Positions 1 through 6,466 of a stretch of DNA of 15,651 nt are shown here, one piece after another. The stretch's first letter is position 1; each line of letters opens with the position of its first letter. Below the pieces are notes generated by a model, which was not told the DNA's origin, did no database searches, and saw only the letters and a list, made by a program, of their open reading frames with translations. A program made the translations under genes and the position numbers. Source of the DNA: Clostridiales bacterium (GTDB lineage Bacteria > Bacillota > Clostridia > Oscillospirales > Oscillospiraceae); contig JAQXNP010000133.1 in NCBI GenBank assembly GCA_029098065.1, positions 1 to 15,651 on the forward strand, given 5' to 3'.

Positions 1-1134
1 ATGCAGCTGAATGAAGACCAAAAGATGATCCAGGAGCTGGCTCGGAACTTTGCGGAGAGCGAGCTTGCGCCGATCGCGGCGGAGATTGACAAAGAGGAGC
101 GGATCCCGAAGGAGATCATCGAGAAGATGGCGGAGATCGGCTTCACGGCGCTGAACGTGCCGGAGGAGTACGGCGGAGCGGCGCTGGATACGGTGTGCAA
201 GGTGCTGGTGGTCAGCGAGCTGGCCAAGCAGTGCGCGAGCACGGCGGAAGTGATCTCGGTGCACACTCTGGTGAACGACATTTTCCTGAAGCACGGCAAC
301 GAGGAGCAGAAGAAGAAGTATCTGACCTGGGCCGTGGAAGGGAAGATCGGCGCGTTTGCTCTGACCGAGCCGGGCGCGGGCTCTGACGCCAGCGCGGCGA
401 AGACCAAGGCCGTCGCGGACGGGGATGACTACGTCATCAACGGCAGCAAGTGCTTCATCTCCAACATGGGCCCCACGGAGGGCGACTATGTTGTGGTGAT
501 CGCCCTGACCGACCCTGAGAAGGGCGTGAAGGGCATGTCCGCCATCGTGGTGGACCGGGGGACTCCCGGCTTCACGGTGGGCAAGCGGGAAGAGAAGATG
601 GGCATCCGGGGCGCCGACATCTCCGAGCTGATTTTCGAGGACTGCCGGGTTCCGAAGACGAACCTGATCGGCAAGGAAGGCGAGGGCTTCAAGATCGCGA
701 TGCAGGCGCTGGACGGCGGCCGGATCGGGATGGCGGCCCAGGGCCTGGGCATCGCGGATGCGGCGATCGCGGCGTCTGTAAAGTACATGAACGAGCGTGT
801 GCAGTTCGGCAAACCCATCGGAAAGCTGCAGGGCCTGCAGTGGTACCTGGCGGACATGGGCACCCGGACGGAGGCCGCCCGTGCTCTGGTGATGGAGGCC
901 GCTCAGGCGGCGGACGCCGGGGAGAACATCACGAAGCTGGCTGCCATGTGCAAGTACTTCGCGTCTGAGAACGCCGTTTGGGTGACCAACAAGGCGCTGC
1001 AGATCCACGGCGGCTACGGCTACATGCGGGACTATCCTCTGGAGCGGATGTACCGCGACGCCCGCATCGTGCCCATCTACGAGGGCACCTCCGAGATTCA
1101 GAAAGTCGTTATTTCCAGAGAGATGATGAAGTAA
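1..1134 (+). CDS. Acyl-CoA dehydrogenase (short-chain/butyryl-CoA dehydrogenase-like), first paralogue
   Basis: A 377-residue flavoprotein of the acyl-CoA dehydrogenase family. Members reduce the enoyl double bond or oxidise a short-chain acyl-CoA, using FAD and electron-transfer flavoprotein in the cytoplasm. Visible motifs are FALTEPGAGSD (residues 119-129, FAD/substrate loop), GGRIGMAAQGLG, QIHGGYGYMRDYPLERMYRD (334-353) and IYEGTSEIQ, whose Glu361 is the expected catalytic base. The length fits the family. The ATG is the first base of the window, so no ribosome binding site can be seen; a start a few codons upstream is possible because many relatives begin MDF-x-L. It lies 55 bases before the MaoC hydratase gene and is probably cotranscribed with it. 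Arginine is mostly CGG here, unlike the second paralogue at 6467-7612, which suggests lower expression. Exact chain length or substrate (butyryl-, isovaleryl-, glutaryl-type) cannot be read from the sequence. Confidence 0.93.
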   Translation: MQLNEDQKMIQELARNFAESELAPIAAEIDKEERIPKEIIEKMAEIGFTALNVPEEYGGAALDTVCKVLVVSELAKQCASTAEVISVHTLVNDIFLKHGNEEQKKKYLTWAVEGKIGAFALTEPGAGSDASAAKTKAVADGDDYVINGSKCFISNMGPTEGDYVVVIALTDPEKGVKGMSAIVVDRGTPGFTVGKREEKMGIRGADISELIFEDCRVPKTNLIGKEGEGFKIAMQALDGGRIGMAAQGLGIADAAIAASVKYMNERVQFGKPIGKLQGLQWYLADMGTRTEAARALVMEAAQAADAGENITKLAAMCKYFASENAVWVTNKALQIHGGYGYMRDYPLERMYRDARIVPIYEGTSEIQKVVISREMMK

Positions 1135-1189
1135 ACACTTCCCGCAATTCCGACGATATCCGTATAAAAAGTGAAAGGATGTGTTCGTT

Positions 1190-2071
1190 ATGGCAAAGGT
1201 CGATCTCAATCAGCTCATCGGCGCGAAAATGGAGCCCCGCTATGTGGAGTACAACTGGCGTGACGTGGCCCTCTACAACCTGGCGGTAGGCGCTCACAAG
1301 GAGGATCTGTCCTACTACTACGAGAAGTATCTGAAGGCCATCCCCACCTTCGCCGCTGTTCCCTACTGGGCGACTGTCAATGTCCGTCCCTATCAGTGGA
1401 TGCCCCTGCCTGCCTCCATGCTGGCTGACCAGCTCATCAAGCCCACCATCGCATTCCTGAACATGGATCATGAGATCATTCTCCACCGTCCCATCGATGC
1501 CATCAAGGGCACCTTCCAGTGGCAGGATGAGATCGTGGACGTGTACGACCGCGGTGAGGGCAAAGGCGCTGTCGTCAAGACCAAGATCGAGGTCCGCGAC
1601 GAGGCCGGCAACGATGTGGCCACCAACTACTCCACTACCTTCTTCCATGAGGCCGGCGGCTTCGGCGGCAAGCCCATGCCCAAGAGCACGGTGGCCATTC
1701 CCGACCGGGATCCCGACTATACCGTGGATGACTATGTCACGCCCACTCAGAACCTGCTCTACCGGCTCACCGGCGACACCAACCTCATCCACGTGGATCC
1801 GGAGTATGCCAAAAACATGAAGTTCGATCAGCCCATCGTCCAGGGCCTGTGCTCCTTCGGCTTCGCCTGCCGGATGATGATCGACAAGCTGATTCCCGGC
1901 GAGCCTGAGCGCGTGACCCGCATGGCCGCTCAGATGAGCAGCCCCCTGCTGCCCGGAACTCCCGTCCAGACCCAGATCTGGAAGATCAGCGATGGTCAGG
2001 CTTATTTCCGCTTTGTGGACAAAAACACCGGCAAGGCGGTCCTCAACCGCGGCGTGCTCGAGTGGAAATAA
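1190..2071 (+). CDS. MaoC-like (R)-specific enoyl-CoA hydratase, double hot-dog type
   Basis: A 293-residue MaoC/hydratase-2 family protein. Such enzymes hydrate trans-2-enoyl-CoA to (R)-3-hydroxyacyl-CoA, or dehydrate it, in the cytoplasm. The hydratase-2 signature is in the C-terminal half: Y191-R-L-T-G-D196-T-N-L-I-H201-V-D203, with Asp196 and His201 the expected catalytic pair. The usual Pro after Asn is Leu199 here, a small deviation. The length fits a double hot-dog protein with a degenerate N-terminal fold. The ATG at 1190 is preferred over the in-frame GTG at 1181 because AAAGGAT (1174-1180) sits 9 bases before the ATG and abuts the GTG. It follows the first acyl-CoA dehydrogenase gene by 55 bases with no visible promoter between them. 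It coexists with a crotonase of opposite expected stereochemistry 265 bases downstream. A dehydratase role in another acyl-CoA route is possible. Confidence 0.85.
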   Translation: MAKVDLNQLIGAKMEPRYVEYNWRDVALYNLAVGAHKEDLSYYYEKYLKAIPTFAAVPYWATVNVRPYQWMPLPASMLADQLIKPTIAFLNMDHEIILHRPIDAIKGTFQWQDEIVDVYDRGEGKGAVVKTKIEVRDEAGNDVATNYSTTFFHEAGGFGGKPMPKSTVAIPDRDPDYTVDDYVTPTQNLLYRLTGDTNLIHVDPEYAKNMKFDQPIVQGLCSFGFACRMMIDKLIPGEPERVTRMAAQMSSPLLPGTPVQTQIWKISDGQAYFRFVDKNTGKAVLNRGVLEWK

Positions 2072-2118
2072 ATTTTTTCTGACACTCCCTGTGCTGGAAC
2101 TGTTTTGGCACCAAATGA

Positions 2119-2145
2119 TGTTGGAATCAAAATATTTTTCCAACA
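2119..2145. repeat. 27-bp inverted repeat upstream of the crotonase promoter
   Basis: Perfect 8-bp arms TGTTGGAA (2119-2126) and TTCCAACA (2138-2145) flank an 11-base AT-rich centre. No T-tract follows, so it is not a rho-independent terminator. It lies about 85 bases before the -35 box at 2229. A shorter dyad, TTTGG-CA-CCAAA (2104-2115), lies just upstream. It may be a protein-binding site; its centre shares TCAAAAT..ATTTT with the larger repeat at 6368-6402. The rest of the 2072-2228 gap shows no gene. Confidence 0.4.
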
Positions 2146-2228
2146 AAACTACTTTGAGTGAAAAGAAAAGTGTGCTAAATCCGAACCGGCATTAGAAAAG
2201 ATTTATGGGCACAAACACCAAAAAGGCA

Positions 2229-2257
2229 TTGACTTGTGGGAAAAAGTGCTATATACT
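2229..2257 (+). promoter_or_regulatory. Sigma-A promoter of the crotonase/CoA-transferase transcript
   Basis: TTGACT (2229-2234) and TATACT (2252-2257) are separated by exactly 17 bases, so transcription should start near 2264 and give a leader of about 70 bases. The bases just before and in the -10 region, AAAAAGTGCTATA (2241-2253), nearly repeat a word at the marR promoter (7645-7657). An overlapping alternative -10, TATATA, preceded by TGC could act as an extended -10. Confidence 0.8.
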
Positions 2258-2336
2258 TGCTAATTGGAAGGACGGTTAGAATAAAATCTGACCGTAACAG
2301 CAAGGAACCAATAATAATTTATGGGAGGTAACATCT

Positions 2337-3116
2337 ATGAACAACCTGCTCCTGGAAGTGGAAGGCGGCATCGCCCTGCTGACCATCAATCGTCCCAAGT
2401 CCCTGAACGCTCTGAACAGTGAGACCCTGGCTGAGATCAACTCTTGCCTGGCCGACCTGGAGAAGAACGAGGATGTGAAGGTCGTTATCGTGACCGGCTC
2501 CGGCGAGAAGTCCTTCGTGGCTGGCGCCGACATCTCCGAGATGGTCAACGCCACCGCCGCCGAGGGCCGCACCATGGGCCTGCTGGCTCGCGAGGCTTTC
2601 TCCCGTCTGGAGAACATGCCCCAGGTCACCATCGCTGCCGTGAACGGCTTCGCTCTGGGCGGCGGCTGCGAGATCTCCATGGCCTGCGACATCCGCGTGG
2701 CTTCTGAGAACGCCAAGTTCGCTCAGCCCGAGTGCGGCCTGGGCATCCTGCCCGGCTTCGGCGGCACTCAGCGTCTGGCCCGTCTGGTCAACAAGGGCCG
2801 CGCCAAGGAAATGATCTTCACCTGCGATATGATCTCTGCTGACGAGGCTTGCCGCATCGGTCTGGTCAACCACGTCGTGCCTCAGGCCGAGCTGATCGAC
2901 TACTGCAAGGCTATGGCCGGCCGCATCATGAAGAACGCTCCTCTGGGCATCGCCCTGGCCAAGCAGGCCATCAACACCGGTTATGACACCGATCTGGACA
3001 GCGGCCTGAAGCTGGAGGCCAACCTGTTCGGCCTGTCCTTCGCCACCGCCGACAAGAAGGAAGGCATGACTGCGTTCCTGGAGAAGCGCAAGGAGAAGAA
3101 CTTCATCGGCAAATAA
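2337..3116 (+). CDS. crt: Enoyl-CoA hydratase / crotonase (3-hydroxybutyryl-CoA dehydratase)
   Basis: A 259-residue crotonase-fold enzyme, the normal length for clostridial Crt. It is expected to interconvert (S)-3-hydroxybutyryl-CoA and crotonyl-CoA in the butyrate pathway. The oxyanion-hole segment AGADISEM, the GGGCE motif (Glu112) and AQPE (Glu132) are all present. These are the two catalytic glutamates of true hydratases, spaced 20 residues apart as in the rat enzyme, so hydratase rather than isomerase activity is favoured. GILPGFGGTQRL follows. The start is supported by GGGAGG (2323-2328), 8 bases before the ATG. Its promoter lies at 2229-2257. All eleven Arg codons are CGC or CGT, which points to high expression. 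The downstream neighbour is the CoA-transferase after a 187-base structured spacer. No hbd, thiolase or etf genes adjoin it, unlike the classic clostridial bcs operon. Confidence 0.93.
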   Translation: MNNLLLEVEGGIALLTINRPKSLNALNSETLAEINSCLADLEKNEDVKVVIVTGSGEKSFVAGADISEMVNATAAEGRTMGLLAREAFSRLENMPQVTIAAVNGFALGGGCEISMACDIRVASENAKFAQPECGLGILPGFGGTQRLARLVNKGRAKEMIFTCDMISADEACRIGLVNHVVPQAELIDYCKAMAGRIMKNAPLGIALAKQAINTGYDTDLDSGLKLEANLFGLSFATADKKEGMTAFLEKRKEKNFIGK

Positions 3117-3154
3117 GCTACATAAGATAGCGGATTGCTGAAATGAATGGATCC

Positions 3155-3274
3155 GGCCCGGGACTCCGAAGAGGGACGCCCGGGGCGGTTCTCCCCGAGA
3201 GGGGAGAGCAGCCCGGGCCCCTTAGCAAGAATCCCGGGTCGGAGTCTCTCAAAGCGCAGCCGGAAAATTCCGGC
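3155..3274 (+). promoter_or_regulatory. GC-rich, multi-helix RNA leader before the CoA-transferase gene
   Basis: The 187-base gap between crt and the CoA-transferase gene holds nested complementary segments. Outer helix: GACTCCGA (3162-3169) with TCGGAGTC (3239-3246). Inside it is a long hairpin: GAGGG (3171-3175) with CCCTT (3219-3223, last pair G-U), then GCCCGGG (3178-3184) with CCCGGGC (3212-3218) after a two-base AC bulge. It is capped by TCTCCCC/GGGGAGA (3190-3196/3201-3207) on a GAGA tetraloop. An alternative pairing is GGCCCGGG (3155-3162) with CCCGGGCC (3212-3219). A separate hairpin, GCCGGAA/TTCCGGC (3259-3265/3268-3274), follows. CCCGGG occurs four times (3157, 3179, 3212, 3233). 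No T-tract and no riboswitch consensus I know were found. It could be an mRNA-stability or processing element, or an unknown cis-regulatory RNA. Confidence 0.6.
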
Positions 3275-3303
3275 AACAAAGTACGGGAAGGGAAGGATTT
3301 CAA

Positions 3304-4863
3304 ATGTCCAAGAAACCCATTATTACGGCTGAGGAGGCCGCCTCCTGGGTCAAGGATGGCATGACCATCACGACCAGCGGCTTCGTGGCCAGCCAGATGC
3401 CTGAGGCTCTGAACAAGGCTGTTGAGAAGAGCTTTCTGGAGACCGGCCACCCCTGTGATCTGACCCTGTTCTACGCCGCCGCCCAGGGCAACCGGGACGG
3501 CAGCGGCGCCGACCACTTCGCTCACAAGGGCATGCTCAAGCGTGTCATCGGCGGCCACTACAACATGGCTCCCGAACTGGGCAAGATGATCATCAACAAC
3601 GAGCTCGAGGGTTACAACCTGCCTCAGGGCACCCTGTCTCAGCTGTTCCGTGATATCGCGGCCAACAAGCTGGGCACCCTGACCCATGTCGGCCTGAACA
3701 CCTTCGCCGATCCCCGGATCGAAGGCGGTAAGCTCAACGACATCACCAAGGAAGACATCGTCGAGGTCGTCGACGTCCTGGGTGAGGAGCGTCTGCTCTA
3801 CAAGGCCCGCAAGGTCGACATCGCCTTCATCCGCGGCTCCATCGCTGATGAGAACGGCAACGTGACCCTGGAGCACGAGTGCTGCACCAACGAGGCTACT
3901 TCCATCGCCGCCGCCGCCCGGAACTCCGGCGGCAAGGTCGTCGTTCAGGTCGAGAAGGTTGTCCAGAACGGCTCCGTGGATCCCAAGCTCGTGAAGATCC
4001 CCGGCATCTATGTGGATGCCCTCGTGGTCTGCGAGAACAAGGTCGACCACGCTCAGTGCCAGGGCGAGGAGTACGACGGCGCCATGACCGGCGACTTCCG
4101 CGTGCCTCTGGGCAGCCTGGATTACCCCAAGATGAGCGCCAAGAAGATCATCGGCCGCCGTGCCGCTATGGAGCTGGAGCCCGATAAGGTTGTCAACCTG
4201 GGTATCGGTATCCCCGAGTACATCTCCATGGTCGCTAACGAAGAGGGCATCGGCGACTACATGACCCTCACCGTCGAGGCCGGCCCCATCGGCGGCGTGC
4301 CTCAGGGCGGCAACAAGTTTGGTGGCTCCGTTAACGTAGAGGCCATCCTGGACCAGCCGTATCAGTTCGATTTCTATGACGGCGGCGGCGTCGATCTGGC
4401 TTTCCTCGGCCTGGCTCAGGCCGATAAGGACGGCAACATCAACGTCTCCAAGTTCGGTCCCCGGATCGCCGGCTGTGGCGGTTTCATCAACATCACCCAG
4501 AACGCCAAGAAGGTCTTCTTCTGCGGCACCTTCACTGCCGGCGGCTTCAAGAGCCACGTTGAGGACGGCAAGCTGGTCATCGACCAGGAGGGTAAGGAGC
4601 AGAAGCTGATTGACACCGTTGAGCAGATCACCTTCTCCGGCAAGTATGCCGTGAAGACTGGCCAGCCCGTCAAGTACATCACCGAGCGCGCCGTGTTCGA
4701 GCTGCGTGCCGATGGCATGTACCTGATCGAGGTTGCTCCTGGCATCGATGTCAAGACCCAGATCCTGGATCTGATGGGCTTCGAGCCCAAGATGCCCGAG
4801 GGCGGCCCCAAGCTGATGGACGCCCGTATCTTCGCTGACGGCCTGATGGGCCTGAAGGGCTGA
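3304..4863 (+). CDS. Family I CoA-transferase (acetate/propionate CoA-transferase, YdiF/Pct type)
   Basis: A 519-residue single-chain CoA-transferase with the alpha- and beta-type halves fused, matching the length of YdiF and propionate CoA-transferase. It moves CoA between acyl-CoA and a free acid, for example butyryl-CoA plus acetate giving butyrate plus acetyl-CoA, through a glutamyl-CoA thioester. The N-terminal half covers about residues 1-260. The C-terminal half begins near 280 and carries NLGIGIP (298-304) and TVEAGPIGGVP, with Glu325 the expected catalytic glutamate. AGGGAAGGA ends 6 bases before the ATG, so the start is secure. The gene lies between crt, behind a structured leader, and a GntP permease, behind a strong hairpin. 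Codon use is of the highly expressed type. It is not the But/4-hydroxybutyrate CoA-transferase family, which has a different sequence. Acetoacetate, lactate, propionate or butyrate are all plausible partners, so I leave the gene symbol blank. Confidence 0.9.
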   Translation: MSKKPIITAEEAASWVKDGMTITTSGFVASQMPEALNKAVEKSFLETGHPCDLTLFYAAAQGNRDGSGADHFAHKGMLKRVIGGHYNMAPELGKMIINNELEGYNLPQGTLSQLFRDIAANKLGTLTHVGLNTFADPRIEGGKLNDITKEDIVEVVDVLGEERLLYKARKVDIAFIRGSIADENGNVTLEHECCTNEATSIAAAARNSGGKVVVQVEKVVQNGSVDPKLVKIPGIYVDALVVCENKVDHAQCQGEEYDGAMTGDFRVPLGSLDYPKMSAKKIIGRRAAMELEPDKVVNLGIGIPEYISMVANEEGIGDYMTLTVEAGPIGGVPQGGNKFGGSVNVEAILDQPYQFDFYDGGGVDLAFLGLAQADKDGNINVSKFGPRIAGCGGFINITQNAKKVFFCGTFTAGGFKSHVEDGKLVIDQEGKEQKLIDTVEQITFSGKYAVKTGQPVKYITERAVFELRADGMYLIEVAPGIDVKTQILDLMGFEPKMPEGGPKLMDARIFADGLMGLKG

Positions 4864-4894
4864 GATACATAGCTTCTTATCTGTCTGACTGACC

Positions 4895-4923
4895 GGCTCC
4901 GCCGCCTCCGCGGCGGCGGAGCC
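4895..4923 (+). repeat. Strong GC hairpin between the CoA-transferase and permease genes
   Basis: Perfect 12-bp stem GGCTCCGCCGCC (4895-4906) with GGCGGCGGAGCC (4912-4923) around a 5-base loop. No T-run follows, so efficient intrinsic termination is unlikely. It begins 31 bases after the CoA-transferase stop and ends 41 bases before the permease start. It probably protects the upstream message from 3' exonucleases or lowers permease expression relative to the transferase. A small dyad, TTGAAAATTCAA (4927-4938), follows directly. Confidence 0.6.
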
Positions 4924-4964
4924 ACCTTGAAAATTCAATAAATGAGAAAGAAGGGAATACCCCT

Positions 4965-6296
4965 ATGAATATGGGTATCATCATTCTGTTTATTGCCCTC
5001 CTCCTCTTCGGTGTGCTGGCATTTAAACAGTTCTCCGCCCTGATCCTGGCGCCCATCGTCACGATCTTTGTGCTGGTCTTCTCGGCCATCTTCGCCGGCA
5101 CTCCCATGGCTATCCTGGCTGGTCTGAAGAATGACTTCATGCCCGCCGCGGCCAGCTACGTGTCCAGCTACTTCCTGGTCTTCTTCGTCGGCGCTCTGTT
5201 CGGTGCTGTTTACCAGTACACCGGCGCCGCCAAGTCCATCGCCAAGTGGCTGTCCGGCCTGTGCCATGGCAAGTTTGTGGCCCCCATCGTGATGAGCATC
5301 ACCGGTCTGCTGACCTACGGCGGTGTGTCCGGCTTCGTGGTGTTCTTCGTTATCTACCCCATCGCCCTGCAGCTGTTCAAGGCCGGCAACGTGACCCGTC
5401 GTCTGATCCCTGCCGCCATCTCTGCTGGCTGCTGGACCTTCTCTATGTACGGCCCCGGCTCTCCCTCTATCCAGAACGTTATCCCCATCGACATTCTGGG
5501 AACCAGCCCCACGGCCGCTTTTGTTCCCTCCCTCATCATCACTGTTCTGTCCTATGCGCTGATCTTTGTGTGGCTTGAGTACCGTGCTCAGAGCTTTGCC
5601 AAGAAGGGCATCGTGTTTGACGATCCCACCCTGAAGACCCAGCTGACCGCTGAGGAGCTGCAGGCCGAGGAGGATGACGATCTGCCCAACCCCTACCTCT
5701 GCCTGATCCCCATGATCGCGATCCTGGTCCTCTTCAACATCGTGAAGCTGCCGGTTGAGACCTCCGTGTTCGCGGGTGTTGCTCTGGCTACCATCATGTT
5801 CTGGCGTCGTGTCGAAGGCGGCGTCAACGCCTGGATCCAGGTCTTCAACAAGGGTGCTGCTGACTCCGGCGTGTCCATTCTGAACACCGCTATCGTCGCT
5901 GGCTTCGGCGGCGTGGTCAAGAACACTCAGGGCTTTACCGATCTGGTTGCTGCTCTGCAGAACCTGCACATGAACCCGCTGATCTTCGTCATGATCACCG
6001 TGGCTGTCTGCGCCGGTGCCTGCGGCTCCGCTTCCGGCGGCATGGGCGTGGCTTTCAACGCTCTGAAGGACGTGTACGCGGCTCTGCCCGGTGTCACCAT
6101 GGATGAGGTCCACCGCATCGGCGCCATCGCTGCCGGTACTCTGGACTCCCTGCCTCACCAGGGCGCTCAGATCACCCTGCTGGGTATCTGCAAGCTGACC
6201 CACAAGGAAGCTTACTTCGACATCTTTGTCACCCAGATCGTGATCCCCTTCATCGCCTGCTTCGTGTTCATCGCGCTGTCCGCTATGGGACTGTAA
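4965..6296 (+). CDS. GntP-family permease (proton-coupled organic acid transporter)
   Basis: A 443-residue polytopic membrane protein made of many hydrophobic segments. A charged cytoplasmic-type loop at about residues 205-243 is rich in Glu and Asp. GntP-family features include GALFGAVYQYTGAAKSIAKWL near the N-terminal third, AGACGSASGGMGVA, and GTLDSLPHQGAQITLL..CKLTHKEAY near the C-terminus. Relatives move gluconate or small hydroxy/oxo acids with protons. A Bacillus subtilis relative, YxjC, sits beside the scoAB CoA-transferase genes, a similar pairing. AAGGG (4951-4955) supports the ATG at 4965; another ATG two codons later is less likely. The neighbouring acyl-CoA enzymes suggest import of a short hydroxy- or oxo-acid, or export of the fermentation acid. 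Specificity cannot be deduced. Codon use matches the strongly expressed neighbours. Confidence 0.8.
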   Translation: MNMGIIILFIALLLFGVLAFKQFSALILAPIVTIFVLVFSAIFAGTPMAILAGLKNDFMPAAASYVSSYFLVFFVGALFGAVYQYTGAAKSIAKWLSGLCHGKFVAPIVMSITGLLTYGGVSGFVVFFVIYPIALQLFKAGNVTRRLIPAAISAGCWTFSMYGPGSPSIQNVIPIDILGTSPTAAFVPSLIITVLSYALIFVWLEYRAQSFAKKGIVFDDPTLKTQLTAEELQAEEDDDLPNPYLCLIPMIAILVLFNIVKLPVETSVFAGVALATIMFWRRVEGGVNAWIQVFNKGAADSGVSILNTAIVAGFGGVVKNTQGFTDLVAALQNLHMNPLIFVMITVAVCAGACGSASGGMGVAFNALKDVYAALPGVTMDEVHRIGAIAAGTLDSLPHQGAQITLLGICKLTHKEAYFDIFVTQIVIPFIACFVFIALSAMGL

Positions 6297-6317
6297 GGCG
6301 AAAAACGAAAACTGAAA

Positions 6318-6340
6318 AGTTCATCTTGACATTCTGAACT
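6318..6340. promoter_or_regulatory. Inverted repeat spanning the -35 box of the second dehydrogenase promoter
   Basis: AGTTCA (6318-6323) and TGAACT (6335-6340) flank 11 bases that contain the TTGACA -35 element. The AGTTC/GAACT half-site recurs at both ends of the larger repeat at 6369-6401, giving four half-sites in about 85 bases. The placement would suit a repressor that blocks sigma binding. The regulator is unknown. Confidence 0.4.
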
Positions 6341-6354
6341 CAGTAGTGTAAGAT
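6326..6354 (+). promoter_or_regulatory. Sigma-A promoter of the second acyl-CoA dehydrogenase gene
   Basis: Perfect TTGACA (6326-6331) and TAAGAT (6349-6354) with a 17-base spacer; the start point is expected near 6361. The resulting leader of about 105 bases carries the inverted repeat at 6368-6402 and a small hairpin at 6430-6446. The gene therefore need not depend on read-through from the permease gene. Confidence 0.8.
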
Positions 6355-6367
6355 GGAGAAAACAGGG

Positions 6368-6402
6368 TAGTTCTGTGTCAAAATTATTTTGATACAGAAC
6401 TA
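6368..6402. promoter_or_regulatory. 35-bp inverted repeat just downstream of the promoter (operator or RNA stem-loop)
   Basis: Arms TAGTTCTGTGTCAAAA (6368-6383) and TTTTGATACAGAACTA (6387-6402) are complementary at 15 of 16 positions, the exception being a G-T that pairs in RNA, around a TTA centre. It lies roughly +8 to +42 from the predicted start point. As DNA it would be a long operator; as RNA it would be a 16-bp hairpin. No T-tract follows, so it is not a terminator. Confidence 0.65.
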
Positions 6403-6429
6403 TACCTGCCTCTTTGAAACTTGTAAATC

Positions 6430-6446
6430 TCAGTCCAAAGGACTGA
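6430..6446 (+). repeat. Small leader hairpin before the ribosome binding site
   Basis: TCAGTCC (6430-6436) and GGACTGA (6440-6446) pair perfectly around an AAA loop, ending 5 bases before the AAAGGATG ribosome binding region at 6451-6458. It might stabilise the message or modulate initiation. Confidence 0.4.
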
Positions 6447-6466
6447 AAAGAAAGGATGCGTTTAAT

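Noticed and set aside
1181..1189. GTG start for the MaoC gene at 1181
   Set aside because: The ribosome binding site at 1174-1180 directly abuts this GTG; the ATG at 1190 has normal spacing.
2072..2336. Rex redox-repressor site at the crt promoter
   Set aside because: Rex controls butyrate genes in several clostridia, but no TTGTTAA-N4-TTAACAA-like palindrome is present here.
2280..2336. Small peptide gene in the crt leader
   Set aside because: No start codon with a ribosome binding site gives an open frame separate from crt.
3155..3274. Known riboswitch or T-box in the CoA-transferase leader
   Set aside because: I looked for the hallmark segments of TPP, cobalamin, glycine, SAM/SAH, lysine, THF, ZTP, fluoride and glutamine RNAs and for the T-box antiterminator sequence, and recognised none. 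A formal Rfam search was not possible.
4895..4923. Rho-independent terminator after the CoA-transferase gene
   Set aside because: The stem is perfect but no T-tract follows on either strand.
3118..4938. 606-codon open frame on the minus strand opposite the CoA-transferase gene
   Set aside because: It mirrors a real gene with strong codon bias, its translation is low-complexity and resembles no family, and no ribosome binding site or promoter is visible. The same applies to the long minus-strand frames at 1109-2146, 4935-6203, 6212-7756, 8611-10371, 10230-11303, 12085-13452 and 13115-13945.
6389..6466. N-terminal extension of the second dehydrogenase from 6389
   Set aside because: The open frame runs through the inverted repeat and leader, begins without an ATG or ribosome binding site, and has no counterpart in the family.
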